Shown: positions 1 to 10,438 of the stretch, piece by piece
How positions within the stretch are numbered: position 1 is the first letter of the stretch
Layout: each line of letters begins with the position of its first letter
From: Camillea tinctor
Lineage: Eukaryota; Ascomycota; Sordariomycetes; Xylariales; Xylariaceae
Assembly: GCA_022578605.1 (NCBI GenBank)
Contig: MU394069.1
Span: forward strand, 558,001-622,000
Reading direction: 5' to 3'
Length of the DNA: 64,000 nt
Notes under the pieces: generated by a model
Databases searched by the model: none
What the model saw: only the letters and a program-made list of their open reading frames with translations
What the model was told of the DNA's origin: nothing
Made by a program: the position numbers and the translations under genes

Positions 1-2
1 AA

Positions 3-1142
3 GGGCAGGTTGAGCAGAGGAGATGGTACGGGTTCTGGGACCACGGCGACATCAGCCACACGTACGATGTCGATAGGCACACATGGCGCTACGATATCGG
101 CGGTTATGCTTGGGATAACTCGGAGTTGTCTCCTGACCTGTTCTTCTGGAACTACTTCCTGCGTACGGGTCGCAAGGATGTTTACCGGTTCATCGAAGCC
201 CACGTGCGACATACCGGTGAGGTGGATGTATACCACATTGGGCCGTTCAAGGGCTTTGGCACACGGCACGGTGTGCAGCACTGGAGCGACAGCTCTAAGC
301 AGATCCGTGTGTCGACCCCGATCTACCGCGAGGTCTTCTACTACCTCTCTGGTGGAGACGAACGAGTTGGCGAACTGATCCACGAGATCATGGACGCAGA
401 ACAAACATTCCTCACTATAGACCCGCGTCGTAAGGTCCGCGATCCCAATGTCACCTATGTGCCCGACCCCACGGCTATCGACCTCGATCTAGGACTCGAT
501 TGGTCCGGCCTTGCCTCTGCCTGGCTTATCGAGTGGGAACGACGCGGCCCACGATGGGAAGAGGCCAAATCCAAGCTCAACACCACAATCCACAGCATCG
601 CCAACCTCAAGAACGGATTCGTCACCGGCCTGGGGCTTTACAACCTGCACACAGGCGCCATCGCGCCACCGCCCACCGACCCCGACAACCTCGGCCACGT
701 CGAGGTATCCCACCTATCCGCCAGCTTCGGGCTGCCGGAGATCATCGCGCAAATCTCGTATTACCTCGGTGACGACCTGCCCGCGGCCTTCGAGAGCGCC
801 TGGCTCGACTACTGCTACTACTACGGGGCTGGCTCGGCGGAGCAGACGGCGCGGTACGGGTCGAGCTTCGGCAGCCTCAACCTCAAGCAGGGCCACTCGC
901 GGCTGACGGCGTACGCAGCGCGCAAGACGGGCAACGCGACGCTCGCCGCGCGCGCGTGGAACGAGTTCCTCAACACGGACGGACTCGCGCCGTCGGCGCC
1001 TTGGGCCGCCGACCTGATCAACGGCAGTCAAGCCCTAGCTCCCGTCGAGGAGGCCTCGTGGATCGCGACGAATGACGCCGCGCTGTACGGGCTCGCGGGG
1101 ATTGAGAACCTGGCGCAGATCGCGTACGCGCTGGAGGGCTAG
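3..1142 (+). CDS. PL26/YetA-like exo-rhamnogalacturonan lyase-type protein (5' truncated)
   Basis: The open frame enters from the left edge in frame 3, so the start and N-terminal domains lie outside the window. About 380 C-terminal residues are visible, ending at TAG 1140-1142, with no intron. They are rich in Trp and Tyr (WYGFWDHGDISHTYD near the edge, then WRYDIGGYAWDN and FFWNYFLRTGR), which fits an alpha/alpha-toroid carbohydrate-active domain. The pattern resembles the PcRGLX/YetA-like C-terminal domain of exo-rhamnogalacturonan lyases (PL26), which cleave the rhamnogalacturonan I backbone of pectin. Fungal relatives are often labelled 'Tat pathway signal sequence domain protein'. Substrate and secretion cannot be judged without the N-terminus. 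The codons are GC-rich, unlike the AT-rich spacer that follows. Family assignment is from memory of the fold's motifs, so confidence in the exact activity is moderate. Confidence 0.6.
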   Translation, partial: GQVEQRRWYGFWDHGDISHTYDVDRHTWRYDIGGYAWDNSELSPDLFFWNYFLRTGRKDVYRFIEAHVRHTGEVDVYHIGPFKGFGTRHGVQHWSDSSKQIRVSTPIYREVFYYLSGGDERVGELIHEIMDAEQTFLTIDPRRKVRDPNVTYVPDPTAIDLDLGLDWSGLASAWLIEWERRGPRWEEAKSKLNTTIHSIANLKNGFVTGLGLYNLHTGAIAPPPTDPDNLGHVEVSHLSASFGLPEIIAQISYYLGDDLPAAFESAWLDYCYYYGAGSAEQTARYGSSFGSLNLKQGHSRLTAYAARKTGNATLAARAWNEFLNTDGLAPSAPWAADLINGSQALAPVEEASWIATNDAALYGLAGIENLAQIAYALEG

Positions 1143-1829
1143 ACGGGTAGTTAGCTGGGAGGGATGGATTTTCAAAAACTACATATCTAGGTAGCTTCCT
1201 AGTTTAATACATAATGTTTCGTTTGTGAACACCGTCGTAATAAATTGGTTCCATGATGAGGTTGTATGCTGGTAGCCAACTAGGCGAACACGCAAACCTA
1301 AGAACACCCCCATGTAAAATTATATTGAAATTCTATGTCGCGTACAGGGGCATTCTTCTATGAACTTTAGAACGTTACGAATGTGGGTGTTTCTTAATCA
1401 TGATAGAAAAAAGCAGCTATATGTATATAAGGGATAGGTCCTCCCATCATCCAGACATAAATAACCACCTAATTAAGCAACCTCATAACCTCAATTCAAT
1501 ACTGGGAATAGAGGAGACCCGTACCCTGAGTTGAGCTTTAGCTTACGACACCCAACCATTAGACTATTTAGTTGCATAGAAATGATATAGGTCCAGTGAA
1601 AACAAGTCAAATGAATGTGTTGATAGTTGATATACGTAACCACTACTGGCTAACTAAAGAAGAAGAAAAATTCCTTCTTTCGTGAAACAACGCGTTCTAT
1701 ATATGGAAATACACTATGCCATTTATATGGCTCCTATTCCCCTAGTCCTCATAGCAGTATGTGGTCAGCTTCGTCCAACCCCCTTTTTTACCTAGTAGGC
1801 CCCCGCTTTCCCCTTTCTTAGGCTTCCTT
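1143..1829. other. AT-rich intergenic spacer
   Basis: This 0.7-kb spacer separates two convergent genes. I see no convincing ORF, RNA gene or repeat. It contains scattered A/T runs and presumably the 3' untranslated regions of both neighbours. Confidence 0.6.
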
Positions 1830-3473
1830 CTAAAGCCCCAAATCAGCCAATTCCTGGAGATCCTTCATGAAGTCTTTAGTTTCATAATATCGCCAATGTT
1901 GCGTTGCTATTTTATCTGTGAAGTCTTCATCATCCGGCGCGTTGGCACCCGTATCCCTGTCGTCGTCACCGGTCTGTGGAAGCTGAACACCTTGATTCCA
2001 GTTAAAGAAATTTTCCTTATCCCAAATCTCCTTGACTCGTCTCAGTTCCTCGCGGTTTTCCCCAAAGTATGACCTTTCATGGGCTTTCATCACGCCGTCG
2101 GGGAAATTGATGAATGCAGCCTCGCCTTTTAGAGAAAATGGTCTCAATCTTTTCTTGACTTCTCCCAAAAACCCTCTCATATCTCTTTCCATCCATTTAT
2201 CCTCCCACTCTACTGTGACATATACGATGTATTTAGCTTCACGCCAGAAGAAGGCTGTTTCTTTAGGCTTCGTTTCACTGGCCTTGCCTCCGGAGTGAAT
2301 CCAGGTGACTAGGAATTCAACTTGTTCCCCCTTATATTTTTCACGGAAGGTTTTCATCTCTTCCTGAATGATTCCATTGATTTCTGCGATGGAGCTCTCC
2401 TCATTTGCAAAAGCAAACGAGCTATAGATGCTATACGTCTTGTTGGTAGGAAATGCTCTCTGGGTCTCTTCGGACCATTGAGCCACGAGAGTCTCATGGA
2501 GAAAACGGGTGGATTTCTCAGGTAAAGACCGTCGCTTTAATTGGGTTGCTAGCGCCGGTAGCTTGATATGTTCGTCGATAGTCCTATCGAACTCATCTTT
2601 ATCACCGTTGAAATAAAGTAGGAATCGGACTCCGTTGCCCGCGGTTTGCCGTAGGTCACATATCCACGTGGTATCAATCGTCATCTGATCAGGCCAGCTA
2701 GTGGTATAAAAATTATTCATGGTCGTCATGAAATCATCCGTGCCCCACGAGTCAGGGAACCACTGATATCTGCCAGCGACGACATCATTCTTTCTCAACT
2801 CCTGCACCTTGAGCTTCATACTAACCAGAACACCAAAATTGCCACCACCTGCACCCCGAAGCGCCCAGAATAACTTTCCCTTGTCAGAGTCCGGCTTATC
2901 ATCCTTATTGACAGTTACAAGGCTTCCATTCGCCGTGACAATAGTAGCCTCCAACAAAGTATCACTTCCCATCCCAAAACATCTTGTAAACGGACCTAGA
3001 CCGCCTCCTAGCATGAAGCCACTTACCCCAACAAAAGGACATCGCCCGCCATTGATGATAAACCCGTCGTGGCCGCCATTAATCAACGTCTTATACACAT
3101 GACCCCACTGACATCCAGCATCAATCACGACAGTCTTCTCCCTCATGTCAAGTTCGGCTATATTCATCCTCCTGAGATCCAGTGAGATGCCCTCGAAAGC
3201 GGTAGAGTGTCCCGCATAAGAGTGGCCACCACATTTAATTGTGATTTTGAGATTCTGTGACTGTGCTTCTTTGATGATCTCTTGAACATGAGAGGGGGTC
3301 TCTGGTTGAACCACAAACTCTGGTCTCGAAAAACGGAATAAGAGGTTTGGAGTTGCAACTGAACGTTCATACTCCTCTTCCCCTCGTTTGAAGACTGGTA
3401 TTGACTTCGAAGCGAAGATTTCCATTGCGTTAGCCATTGTGCTTGGAGAGATGTGTAAGCAAGGACGATTCAA
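1830..3473 (-). CDS. FAD-linked oxidoreductase, berberine-bridge-enzyme (BBE) family
   Basis: An intronless 547-residue protein. An N-terminal PCMH-type FAD-binding domain (about residues 45-225) carries both features of bicovalent flavin attachment: His84 in CGGHSYAG and Cys145 in GRCPFVGVSG. It is followed by the glycine-rich FMLGGGLGPFTR segment and RGAGGGNFGV. The C-terminal BBE domain is recognisable from FPDGVM, the YFGEN segment, and KEIWDKENFFNWNQGVQ. Family members oxidise alcohols, sugars or alkaloid and polyketide intermediates with O2. The substrate here is unknown. An alternative start is Met13 (MANAMEIF), which matches the usual family N-terminus better. I see no signal peptide, although many fungal BBE oxidases are secreted. 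About 40 acidic or charged residues extend past the BBE core. No neighbouring biosynthetic genes suggest a pathway. Confidence 0.85.
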   Translation of the reverse strand: MNRPCLHISPSTMANAMEIFASKSIPVFKRGEEEYERSVATPNLLFRFSRPEFVVQPETPSHVQEIIKEAQSQNLKITIKCGGHSYAGHSTAFEGISLDLRRMNIAELDMREKTVVIDAGCQWGHVYKTLINGGHDGFIINGGRCPFVGVSGFMLGGGLGPFTRCFGMGSDTLLEATIVTANGSLVTVNKDDKPDSDKGKLFWALRGAGGGNFGVLVSMKLKVQELRKNDVVAGRYQWFPDSWGTDDFMTTMNNFYTTSWPDQMTIDTTWICDLRQTAGNGVRFLLYFNGDKDEFDRTIDEHIKLPALATQLKRRSLPEKSTRFLHETLVAQWSEETQRAFPTNKTYSIYSSFAFANEESSIAEINGIIQEEMKTFREKYKGEQVEFLVTWIHSGGKASETKPKETAFFWREAKYIVYVTVEWEDKWMERDMRGFLGEVKKRLRPFSLKGEAAFINFPDGVMKAHERSYFGENREELRRVKEIWDKENFFNWNQGVQLPQTGDDDRDTGANAPDDEDFTDKIATQHWRYYETKDFMKDLQELADLGL

Positions 3474-4161
3474 AGCTCTGTGTTTCTTAATTCGATGTTG
3501 AAGAGGACCGAGGTTTTAGACTCGCTCTCGTAGGTCAGGAACCTGTAGTATAATAAGAATGGGATAGTTGGGTGGGAGGACCGGGAAGGTAACATGTCTC
3601 CTTAAGATATTGGAACTACTGCTATGTATGCATGGTCTATCACACCGACCACAACATAATATCCTATTCAACTAATTACGAAGAAATAGCGCATGTGCCA
3701 TGGAGTGAATGTCAGATCGGATAGTCTCAATGCCCGGTATGCACATTTATACTCTTGAGGGCGCGAATATAATTATCACACGATGATACTAGTGGCTATC
3801 TAACACCGCATCTGTATCCTCGTTGTTTCCTATTGGAAGAGCTTCGGACCTACACACTGTAAGTAAGACGTGAGGGGTATTCAGCAGGAATGCAGATTGC
3901 GGATTACGGCTACAAGTTGGGCAGAAACAAAAGGACTAACTAGCGATGCCCAAGGATACGAGCCTACATTTTCGTTGCGGCTGAGAAATACAACGGCGAC
4001 TGATAAAGAGAAGAAAGAAAAAGGAGAAAAAAACGTCGATGAAATCAAATTCTACAACTTCGATTAAGGATAAGAAGATACTAAACAGCCCTACCTAACT
4101 CCCGCACTCAATACTGTTCACTCGTTGGCCCTATAGAAGTCAACAACAAAGAGCTACCATC
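3474..4161. other. Intergenic region between divergent genes
   Basis: About 690 bases lie between the start codons of the BBE oxidase (minus strand) and the ankyrin-VWA gene (plus strand), so the region should hold both promoters. A short open frame at 3870-4067 is Lys/Glu-rich and looks non-coding. I recognise no specific operator. Confidence 0.5.
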
Positions 4162-6081
4162 ATGTATAACATCATCATGTACCACAGACCATATATATGG
4201 GCTCATTGCCGAAGGGCAATTAACATTCGCTCTCTCCATATCATCCACAAAGATGTTCAACAAGGAATTCTTACCAATAATAGGCTCTCTGGCTACGTCA
4301 AAAGCAACCCCAATATTATCAACGAAAAAAACCCTGATGAAGGCTTGACACCGCTAGCGGAAGCCTCGTCGGGAGGCTTTGTTGACGTAGTCGACCTGCT
4401 CCTCGAACGGGGCGCTCAAGCTGATGCTCTCTGTAGAGATGGGGAAACTCCGCTCCTCATTGCTGCAGAGAAGGCTAAAAGTAACCGTTCTAGGATCATT
4501 CAGCTACTTCTCACCAAGGTTCCTCCTAAGTCTGTCGACGCGACCTGCCCTCGTGCTAGGGGCAACACGCCGCTGATGTTTGCTATCACTAACCGTGATA
4601 TTGAATCAATCAGATTGTTACGAAAGGCCGGCGCTTCTCTGCTACTGAAGAATGATGACAACGTGAATGCAGAAGATCTAGCTAACCAAACCAATGATAC
4701 TGCCATCATCCGTGCACTCGATCCAGAGAAGGAACAGGCAGATCTTAGGAAGCTGTCTTCCCTAATCGTAACGTTGCTACACTACATTCTTGCCTGGGTG
4801 AACGAGGCTAGTAATGGGATCGTCAAGCAAATTTTCAAACTGGACCCTAAACTAGACCCTGGCGTAAAGCGAGGGTTAGATCAGGTAGGTATTAGGTTGT
4901 GGGCAAAAAGTATTAGTAGAAACTTCGCTAACCGGAGGCTTTAGGCCGTGAACAAATCTCAACGGCCTAGCAAAGAAGAGTTCGTGCAAAATGTGGACAA
5001 GTTTGTCAATGAACATCAAACGCTAGGGCGCTTCTTTAAGGACAAGGCGAACTACATACAAGAGATAGCGAAAAAGGCTTCAGAGTTGGAAAATGACAAG
5101 AGCACGTCACTTGGTTCCAAGGACCTTCTGCCTAAAACAATCAAAGTATCACTATATCAACAGGTGATCTACTGTGGTGAGTATCCCAAAATTAGTATAA
5201 GAAAACATTTTCATATCTATCCTTCGGGCTTCTTGACCCTGACAGTTATGTAGACGATTCCTACTCGATGAGGTTTAGTAACCGCTGGGATTCTCAGAAA
5301 AGCCTTGTCCTACGAATCGCACAGATAACCACACGTATGCTTCCAGCGGGTGAAGGCGTTGCCCTTCGTTTTATCAACCAGGATGTGGAAAACTCCCTAA
5401 ATCTTTCCCTTCAGCAAGTCGGAAGCATTCTCGAAAATACGTCATATAAAAAGGGATGGAACACCCCGATCGGCACCTCTTTGAGATCCAAAATACTTGA
5501 GCCGCTGGTCTATGACAAGCTCAGACAAAACAAGTTCGACAGACCGCTTCTTATCTCTGTCGTGACTGATGGTGCACCAAGTGATGAAAAGAGATCTGAA
5601 TTCAGAGACGTGATCGTGGACTGTGGGGGCAGACTGGAAGCAGCTGGGTTTCCCCGCGACAGTGCGTGTTTATTCTCCACCTTATTTTGTTACTCGCCTC
5701 CTATGGTTCGTGGTTTTTGCTAATAACATAGAAACATAGGTGTGAAGTTTATGGTTGGCCAAGTCGGGACGGCATCTGCCGCTGAAGGCTTTCTCAACGA
5801 GATAAGAGGCAGCACTGATCTCGCCAACACAGTATACTGTACCACCGGTAGGCTTCTTTTCTAACTCATCTCATCATATGTCGCACCTTTTTTTTTATCT
5901 AATAGCATATTGCAGACAAACTAGACGATAAATTTTCGGCATATCATGATAATGAGAGCGATCTGGACCGATGGGTGAGTTCCCCAGTTTTTGATGTTGT
6001 TGGTTTTACAGTCTCTGATAAACCCTTCTATCCTTTTGACAGTTGATCGAGACCTTGTTCGAGCCAATAAAGGAGAGATAA
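4162..6081 (+). CDS. Ankyrin-repeat protein with C-terminal von Willebrand factor A domain
   Basis: Six exons: 4162-4884, 4945-5176, 5254-5661, 5740-5847, 5916-5974 and 6043-6081, joining in frame to 522 residues. Residues about 45-195 hold ankyrin repeats (GLTPLAEASSGGFVDVVDLL, DGETPLLIAAEKA, GNTPLMFAITNRDIESIRLL). The second half is a VWA domain with an intact MIDAS: DDSYSM (the DxSxS motif, restored only by splicing at 5176/5254), GTS in TPIGTSL, and the distal Asp in VVTDGAPSDE. VWA domains bind ligands through a metal ion, and ankyrin repeats mediate protein contacts, so an intracellular scaffold is likely; no signal peptide is seen. Intron 1 is 60 nt, phase 0, and contains an in-frame TAG at 4942-4944. 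Unspliced translation would therefore end after the ankyrin part. The molecular role is unknown. Confidence 0.8.
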
Positions 6082-6434
6082 ACTAGAAGCAAATATCAGT
6101 AGTCATGAATTCTATTCCATCAGCACACCCCACATCACATGGTCCGTGCACCATACCTATCTTTAGGTCCGACTACCTAGATCACAATGGGGTATCTAAG
6201 CAGTTGTTCACGGAGTATTCCCCCCTTCCCCTCCCCAGCTAAGGTATTAGAGTGAGATGACAGGTGAGGGAAAGGATGAAGTGTATTAGTCTAGGAGAGA
6301 GTCTATGGGGGGCGTAAGATCGCTATATATACCTATATATATATATGTAGTATAGTACCGTATAGTAGGGTGGTGACTCCATATTCCAACATAGAGTCTG
6401 GTCGTCTGTCCGTTTCGCGATATACATTACGACC
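6082..6434. other. Short intergenic spacer with a TA-rich stretch
   Basis: This holds the 3' flank of the ankyrin-VWA gene and a (TA)n-like patch around 6325-6350. No gene is seen. Confidence 0.5.
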
Positions 6435-6830
6435 ATGGCCGCCACAGATGATCTCATCATAGCGAGCACACCTTGGAACTACATCTTTGTGGGTGGCGGT
6501 CTCTCTGCTTCAGTAGTGGCTCATCCGCTATACCAGTTGGGCTCTAACCACAAGATCCTTATTATAGAAGCAGGTCCCGATGCTAATCGTCAAATCGACA
6601 TTCTATATCCGAACTCTACTAACACACAGTTGGTAGTGATTCTGACTTGTTGAGAATTGTCTATCGACATTTCGTGATAATTGGCCACTAAGTCGAATAT
6701 CTCGTTGCATTAGACAAGGTTCTAGACAAGAGATCCCTTCAAAGTGCCTTGATATGGACCAACTGCACGAGCTGTTATTTGACAAGGGTGTTTTCAAACA
6801 CGACATGATATATTATGTAGAATGAGCTAA
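6435..6830 (+). pseudogene. GMC oxidoreductase N-terminal fragment (relic)
   Basis: The first 72 codons (6435-6653) encode a recognisable start of a glucose-methanol-choline oxidoreductase: WNYIFVGGGLSASVVAHPL corresponds to the usual ADP-binding GGGTAGxVxAxRL, and ILIIEAGPDAN to the next beta strand. The frame then hits a stop at 6651-6653. A shifted frame near 6633 retains a GSDSD-like remnant of the next conserved block, after which only short scraps can be read to about 6830. A normal family member has about 600 residues. The dinucleotide-binding loop is altered (TAG changed to SAS) and no catalytic His region exists. It is therefore a decayed or truncated copy in AT-rich surroundings. 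I cannot exclude that the 72-residue peptide is still transcribed. Confidence 0.6.
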
Positions 6831-7535
6831 ATTAGGCGTACATAAGAAGTGCGTTGAAATTGACTGATTTGAGCTTCCCAAATATAACCAGTCTATTAAA
6901 ACCAGATCGAGTAACGGTAACATTGAACATAACATGTCGCGTGTAACAAAAGGTATTATTATAAGCCATTAATTAGCATTTAAGACAAGTCTCAATTCGT
7001 CGAATGTTGCTAAATGAGGCCGTGCCGTATAATAGCCGCCAGCTTTGGGACCCTAGTTACCCTAGACACCAACATACCTACCTGAGGCCAAATTATATCC
7101 TTTACGCAGCGGCGGTAATAACATGGGTCTATAACAATCGCATGCAAGTGTTCTATTTTTAGATACCTAACATAAAAACAGAATCTCCTAAAGGCCTACA
7201 GTGTTGCTAGCAGGAACCCATAGGGCATGTATATTATGTTGTAGGTGGGTTGGGTATCTAAGTGGTGTGCAATCCTACATCCTGCTTAAATATACTTAGT
7301 ACTTCGTACATTTTCTGATTTATTTCTACCTGTTTGCTATATTGTTCCATTGTTCCTTAGTACTAGTCGCCATCCCTGAAGCAACCATTGCCTTCCATTG
7401 TCGGCTGACATGTCTACATAAACGATTCCTACATTTTCCTTTTCCCCCATTCCAACTCAGCAATACACACGGACCCAGAGTAATTTGGAGCATCATCACA
7501 TCACGATTGGAGAAACCTCCATTGCAACCCAAAGG
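6831..7535. other. AT-rich intergenic spacer
   Basis: About 700 bases between the GMC relic and the BTB gene. It is AT-rich, with no open frame or RNA gene that I can support. It probably holds the promoter of the downstream gene. Confidence 0.5.
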
Positions 7536-9044
7536 ATGGCGTCTCAAGACACGGTAGTAAGGCTGGTCGACACTCGACCTAAGCCATCGTGCGTCTATTC
7601 AATCCCGCTCAACATATTGTCATTTAATGCTAACAAGAAGTTACAGTCCGTACGCGAGTTCCATAGTCACATTCTTCTTTGGTGAAGGTCCGCCCCTCCG
7701 TATCCCTGTGGCCTTCGTCAAGAAGGCACCCAAACTATACTCCCGTTGTGGATCGGACATGTCACTATGCCTAAAGGATGTCTCCCGAGACTGCAGCCAT
7801 GTTCTTGTACACTACCTCTACACAGACCAATATCAATGTCTTAAGCCAAGCGGGTCATCCGATGATCGACGTATCACCAAATTCAAAACTAGTCTTGAGG
7901 TTTATAGTATTGCAAAGACATACGAACTATCGGGCTTAAGACATCTTTCCCAGGCTGAAATAGAGAGGCACGGGCGAAGATTACAGGTAGCCCAGATACT
8001 TAAGATCATGAATGATGCGAAAACGACTCTTGCAGCAGAAGATACCTGGCTCCATGAATACATTAAGTCTTTAGCTGAAGAAATGCTGGGAAGCCCACCA
8101 TCCTCTCTGTCGAATATTTTCTCGGAGGCACCTAGCCAGGCATTGACCATCGACAGAGCGCTCCTCAAAGCCATGATAGAATTGTCGCACGAAAATGCAT
8201 CTACACCACCGGCAACCTGTGCTTCACCTAGTGGATCACCGAATAATGTCCAGGATAGCCAAGGCCAAGGAGAGACAATAGAGGCCAATGGTCTGACCTA
8301 CACAATCCTCAATACCCATTCGACATCGAAAGAGTCTCTGGAGGGATCCACAAGTCCGGAGGTTTTTTCAGAGACAGCGGGAACGGCTAGTAAGACCCGG
8401 AGAGATAAAAGAGATGAGAAACAAGGAGAGGAAGAGGAAGAGGAAGAAGAGGAAGATCAGCCATATGTCACAGACATAACTACATTATCAGCAGAGGAGA
8501 CACTGCATGAAATGTCAGTCCTATTCAACTCAAGGGTAGAACAACGCGAGCAAATCGCGGACCGGATCATCGCATTGCTCAAGAAAGTTAGAAAGTCTCG
8601 GAACCTATTTTCTCATGAGAATGACTTGATGTCCGAGGCTTTCCAATATAGCAAATCGACCATGTCAGGCTTCGAGCTGGCTAGGCCTTTTGGTACGTAA
8701 GTTTTCCTAAAACGAACCCCATATTGACCTCCACCTGTAGCGCCACAAAACACTTACATCTCATTATAGCGGGCGTTAAACCGCCGGACTCCCGCCAAGA
8801 TGTAGCTCACATCCCTTCGACAGTAGGTGCATACATGCCCTTAGAGCAGCTAGAAAACCCCGGCCGTTCTCTCCAAATAAATCGGTTTCTGAACATATGT
8901 ACGCGGAAGGGATTTGAACGCTTTTCACCGGAGGAACTACGATGGAAGCATGAGGTGGATAGTGAAAGTCAAAAGAATACTAGCAACCCAAACCTGCCTC
9001 CTGCTCCGCTTGTCCCTCACGGTCTGTTCTATTTCAAGGGGTGA
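7536..9044 (+). CDS. BTB/POZ-like domain protein with Nup98-like C-terminal motif
   Basis: Three exons: 7536-7588, 7647-8692 and 8770-9044, joining to 457 residues. Both introns have good GT-AG ends, and the first ends in a GCTAAC branch point plus TTACAG. The N-terminal 170 residues fit a fungal BTB/POZ-type fold: a VTFFFGEGPPLRIPVAFV opening strand, a SRDCSHVLVHYLYTDQYQCL segment and SLEVYSIAKTYELSGLRHLS, the usual 'YxLAxKYELxxL' helix. The middle is low complexity with a nine-residue Glu run (about residue 265). The last exon contains KGFERFSPEELRW, which resembles the SLEELRLEDY motif of Nup98-family nucleoporins. An upstream in-frame ATG at 7485 exists, but the second ATG fits the domain better. 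Many fungal genomes have uncharacterised BTB proteins of this kind; function is not known. Confidence 0.65.
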
Positions 9045-9298
9045 ATGGGGCATAGACGTAAAATCATCATATCGTCATTATGTATTTTCGATTCTGACTA
9101 GGTAGCTACGGAGCTTGTGCAAAGTCCACAGATGCACTCGTGGTATACTTGTACAAAATCAAATCAATCAATCAATCAACCCATCTCTTATTTCCCGTGA
9201 TTGGCCCAAATCCAACAACCACCCTAGAATATAAGAATTTTGTCATCCACTGCTTAAATCTCTACCACAATACACCACTTCCCTTCCTAGTCTCCCAC

Positions 9299-10438
9299 TT
9301 AAGTGTGGCCGACAAGGCCAGCCTGGGGCGCGTTATCAGGGTTGATGTTGGTGCCCGCGAAACCCAGAGCCGTGTTCCACGCGTCGGCGGTGGTGGCATC
9401 CTTGGCGCCACCGCCGAGGTCAGCCTGGGCAGACTTGCAGGCGGCGATGGCGTCGTCGGCGGCGCCGCACACGTTGCGCAGCTGGTCGCAGATGCGGTTG
9501 AAGATGATGTTAGGGTTCAGCGCCTCCTGCTGTCCCTTGTTAACGACGGGGTCCTGGGCCTGGAACGTGAACTCCCCGGCCTTGCGCCCGTTGAGCGACT
9601 CCTCGAACTTGACCGTCGGTGTGCAGGTGCCGAAGTCGAGACCTAGGCTTGAGGCCTGGAATCCAGCGAAGGTGCCAGTCACGGGGTCGCTAACGGCTCC
9701 GGCGCCGGCGGCGGTCGTGGAGGAACCGCTGCTAGAGTTGTTGCTGTTGTTGTTGGAGGCCGCTGCGGAGGTAGCTACTGCGGCGGCAGAAGTGCTGGAG
9801 GCCTTGGAGCTTCCCTTGCACTTGGTCTTGGTAGCGGATGAAGTGGTGGCGGCGGCGGCACTGCTTGTGGTGGTTGCTGAGCCGGAACCGGTATTGGCAG
9901 CGTTGCCATTGCTGGCTCCGCTGCTTGCGCCTGCCGCTGCGCCAGCGATAGTGAAGTTAGAGAACCCTTGGGCCTTCATGACATCAGCGACGCTGAGGCC
10001 AGTAGCATCGAAGGGGCTCTGGAGGGACGTCGCCGAGTTCGCATTCTCTGTGTCGGAGCCAGTGACAGCAGGGTCGACTAGGGGAACAATGCCACGGAGA
10101 GATTCGGTAGCGGGAAGGCTTGCATCGCCGCAGATGTTAGGAATGCTGACGGCAAAGGGGTTGAAGTTCTGCTCGGCGCTCACGAGCTTCTGAGCAGCGC
10201 TGATAACCGAGGGGTCGTTCCCAAGAGTTGAAACGATTTCATCGGCCAGAGTGAGCTTGTTGCAAGGGTTAGCGGCAGCCAGGAGAACACCAGGAACTGA
10301 GCCAGCAAGGGTTGCTGCTTGTCCAGGGTTTCCGAAATTTGAGAGGGCTTGGATATCTGCCACAGGAATCTGTTCTTGGCCGAAGCGAGCCTCAGCAGCA
10401 GCCAGAAGGGCTGAGAGAATGGTAGCCTTGGTATACAT
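9299..10438 (-). CDS. Secreted Ser/Ala/Thr-rich surface protein ('circumsporozoite-like' fungal family)
   Basis: An intronless ORF. I chose Met at 10438 because it begins a clear signal peptide (MYTKATILSALLAAAEARF); the upstream in-frame Met at 10495 would bury it. The mature protein has about 360 residues. It has a conserved N-terminal block with NPCNKLTLADEIVSTLGNDP and FNPFAVSIPNICGD, a long low-complexity linker (about residues 185-265) of Ser, Ala, Thr, Asn and Gly that is probably O-glycosylated, and a C-terminal block with cysteines (DFGTCTPTVKF, RICDQLRNVCGAADDAIAACKSA). This organisation is typical of Pezizomycotina proteins auto-named 'circumsporozoite protein' in databases; that name does not imply any relation to Plasmodium. 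No C-terminal hydrophobic tail for GPI anchoring is seen, so it is probably secreted or wall-associated. Codon use is strongly GC-rich, which suggests high expression. Confidence 0.7.
   Translation of the reverse strand: MYTKATILSALLAAAEARFGQEQIPVADIQALSNFGNPGQAATLAGSVPGVLLAAANPCNKLTLADEIVSTLGNDPSVISAAQKLVSAEQNFNPFAVSIPNICGDASLPATESLRGIVPLVDPAVTGSDTENANSATSLQSPFDATGLSVADVMKAQGFSNFTIAGAAAGASSGASNGNAANTGSGSATTTSSAAAATTSSATKTKCKGSSKASSTSAAAVATSAAASNNNSNNSSSGSSTTAAGAGAVSDPVTGTFAGFQASSLGLDFGTCTPTVKFEESLNGRKAGEFTFQAQDPVVNKGQQEALNPNIIFNRICDQLRNVCGAADDAIAACKSAQADLGGGAKDATTADAWNTALGFAGTNINPDNAPQAGLVGHT

Noticed and set aside
9303..10193. 296-codon plus-strand frame opposite the surface-protein gene
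   Set aside because: It is the antisense shadow of a GC-rich low-complexity gene; its Ala/Leu/Val-rich protein results from that complement.
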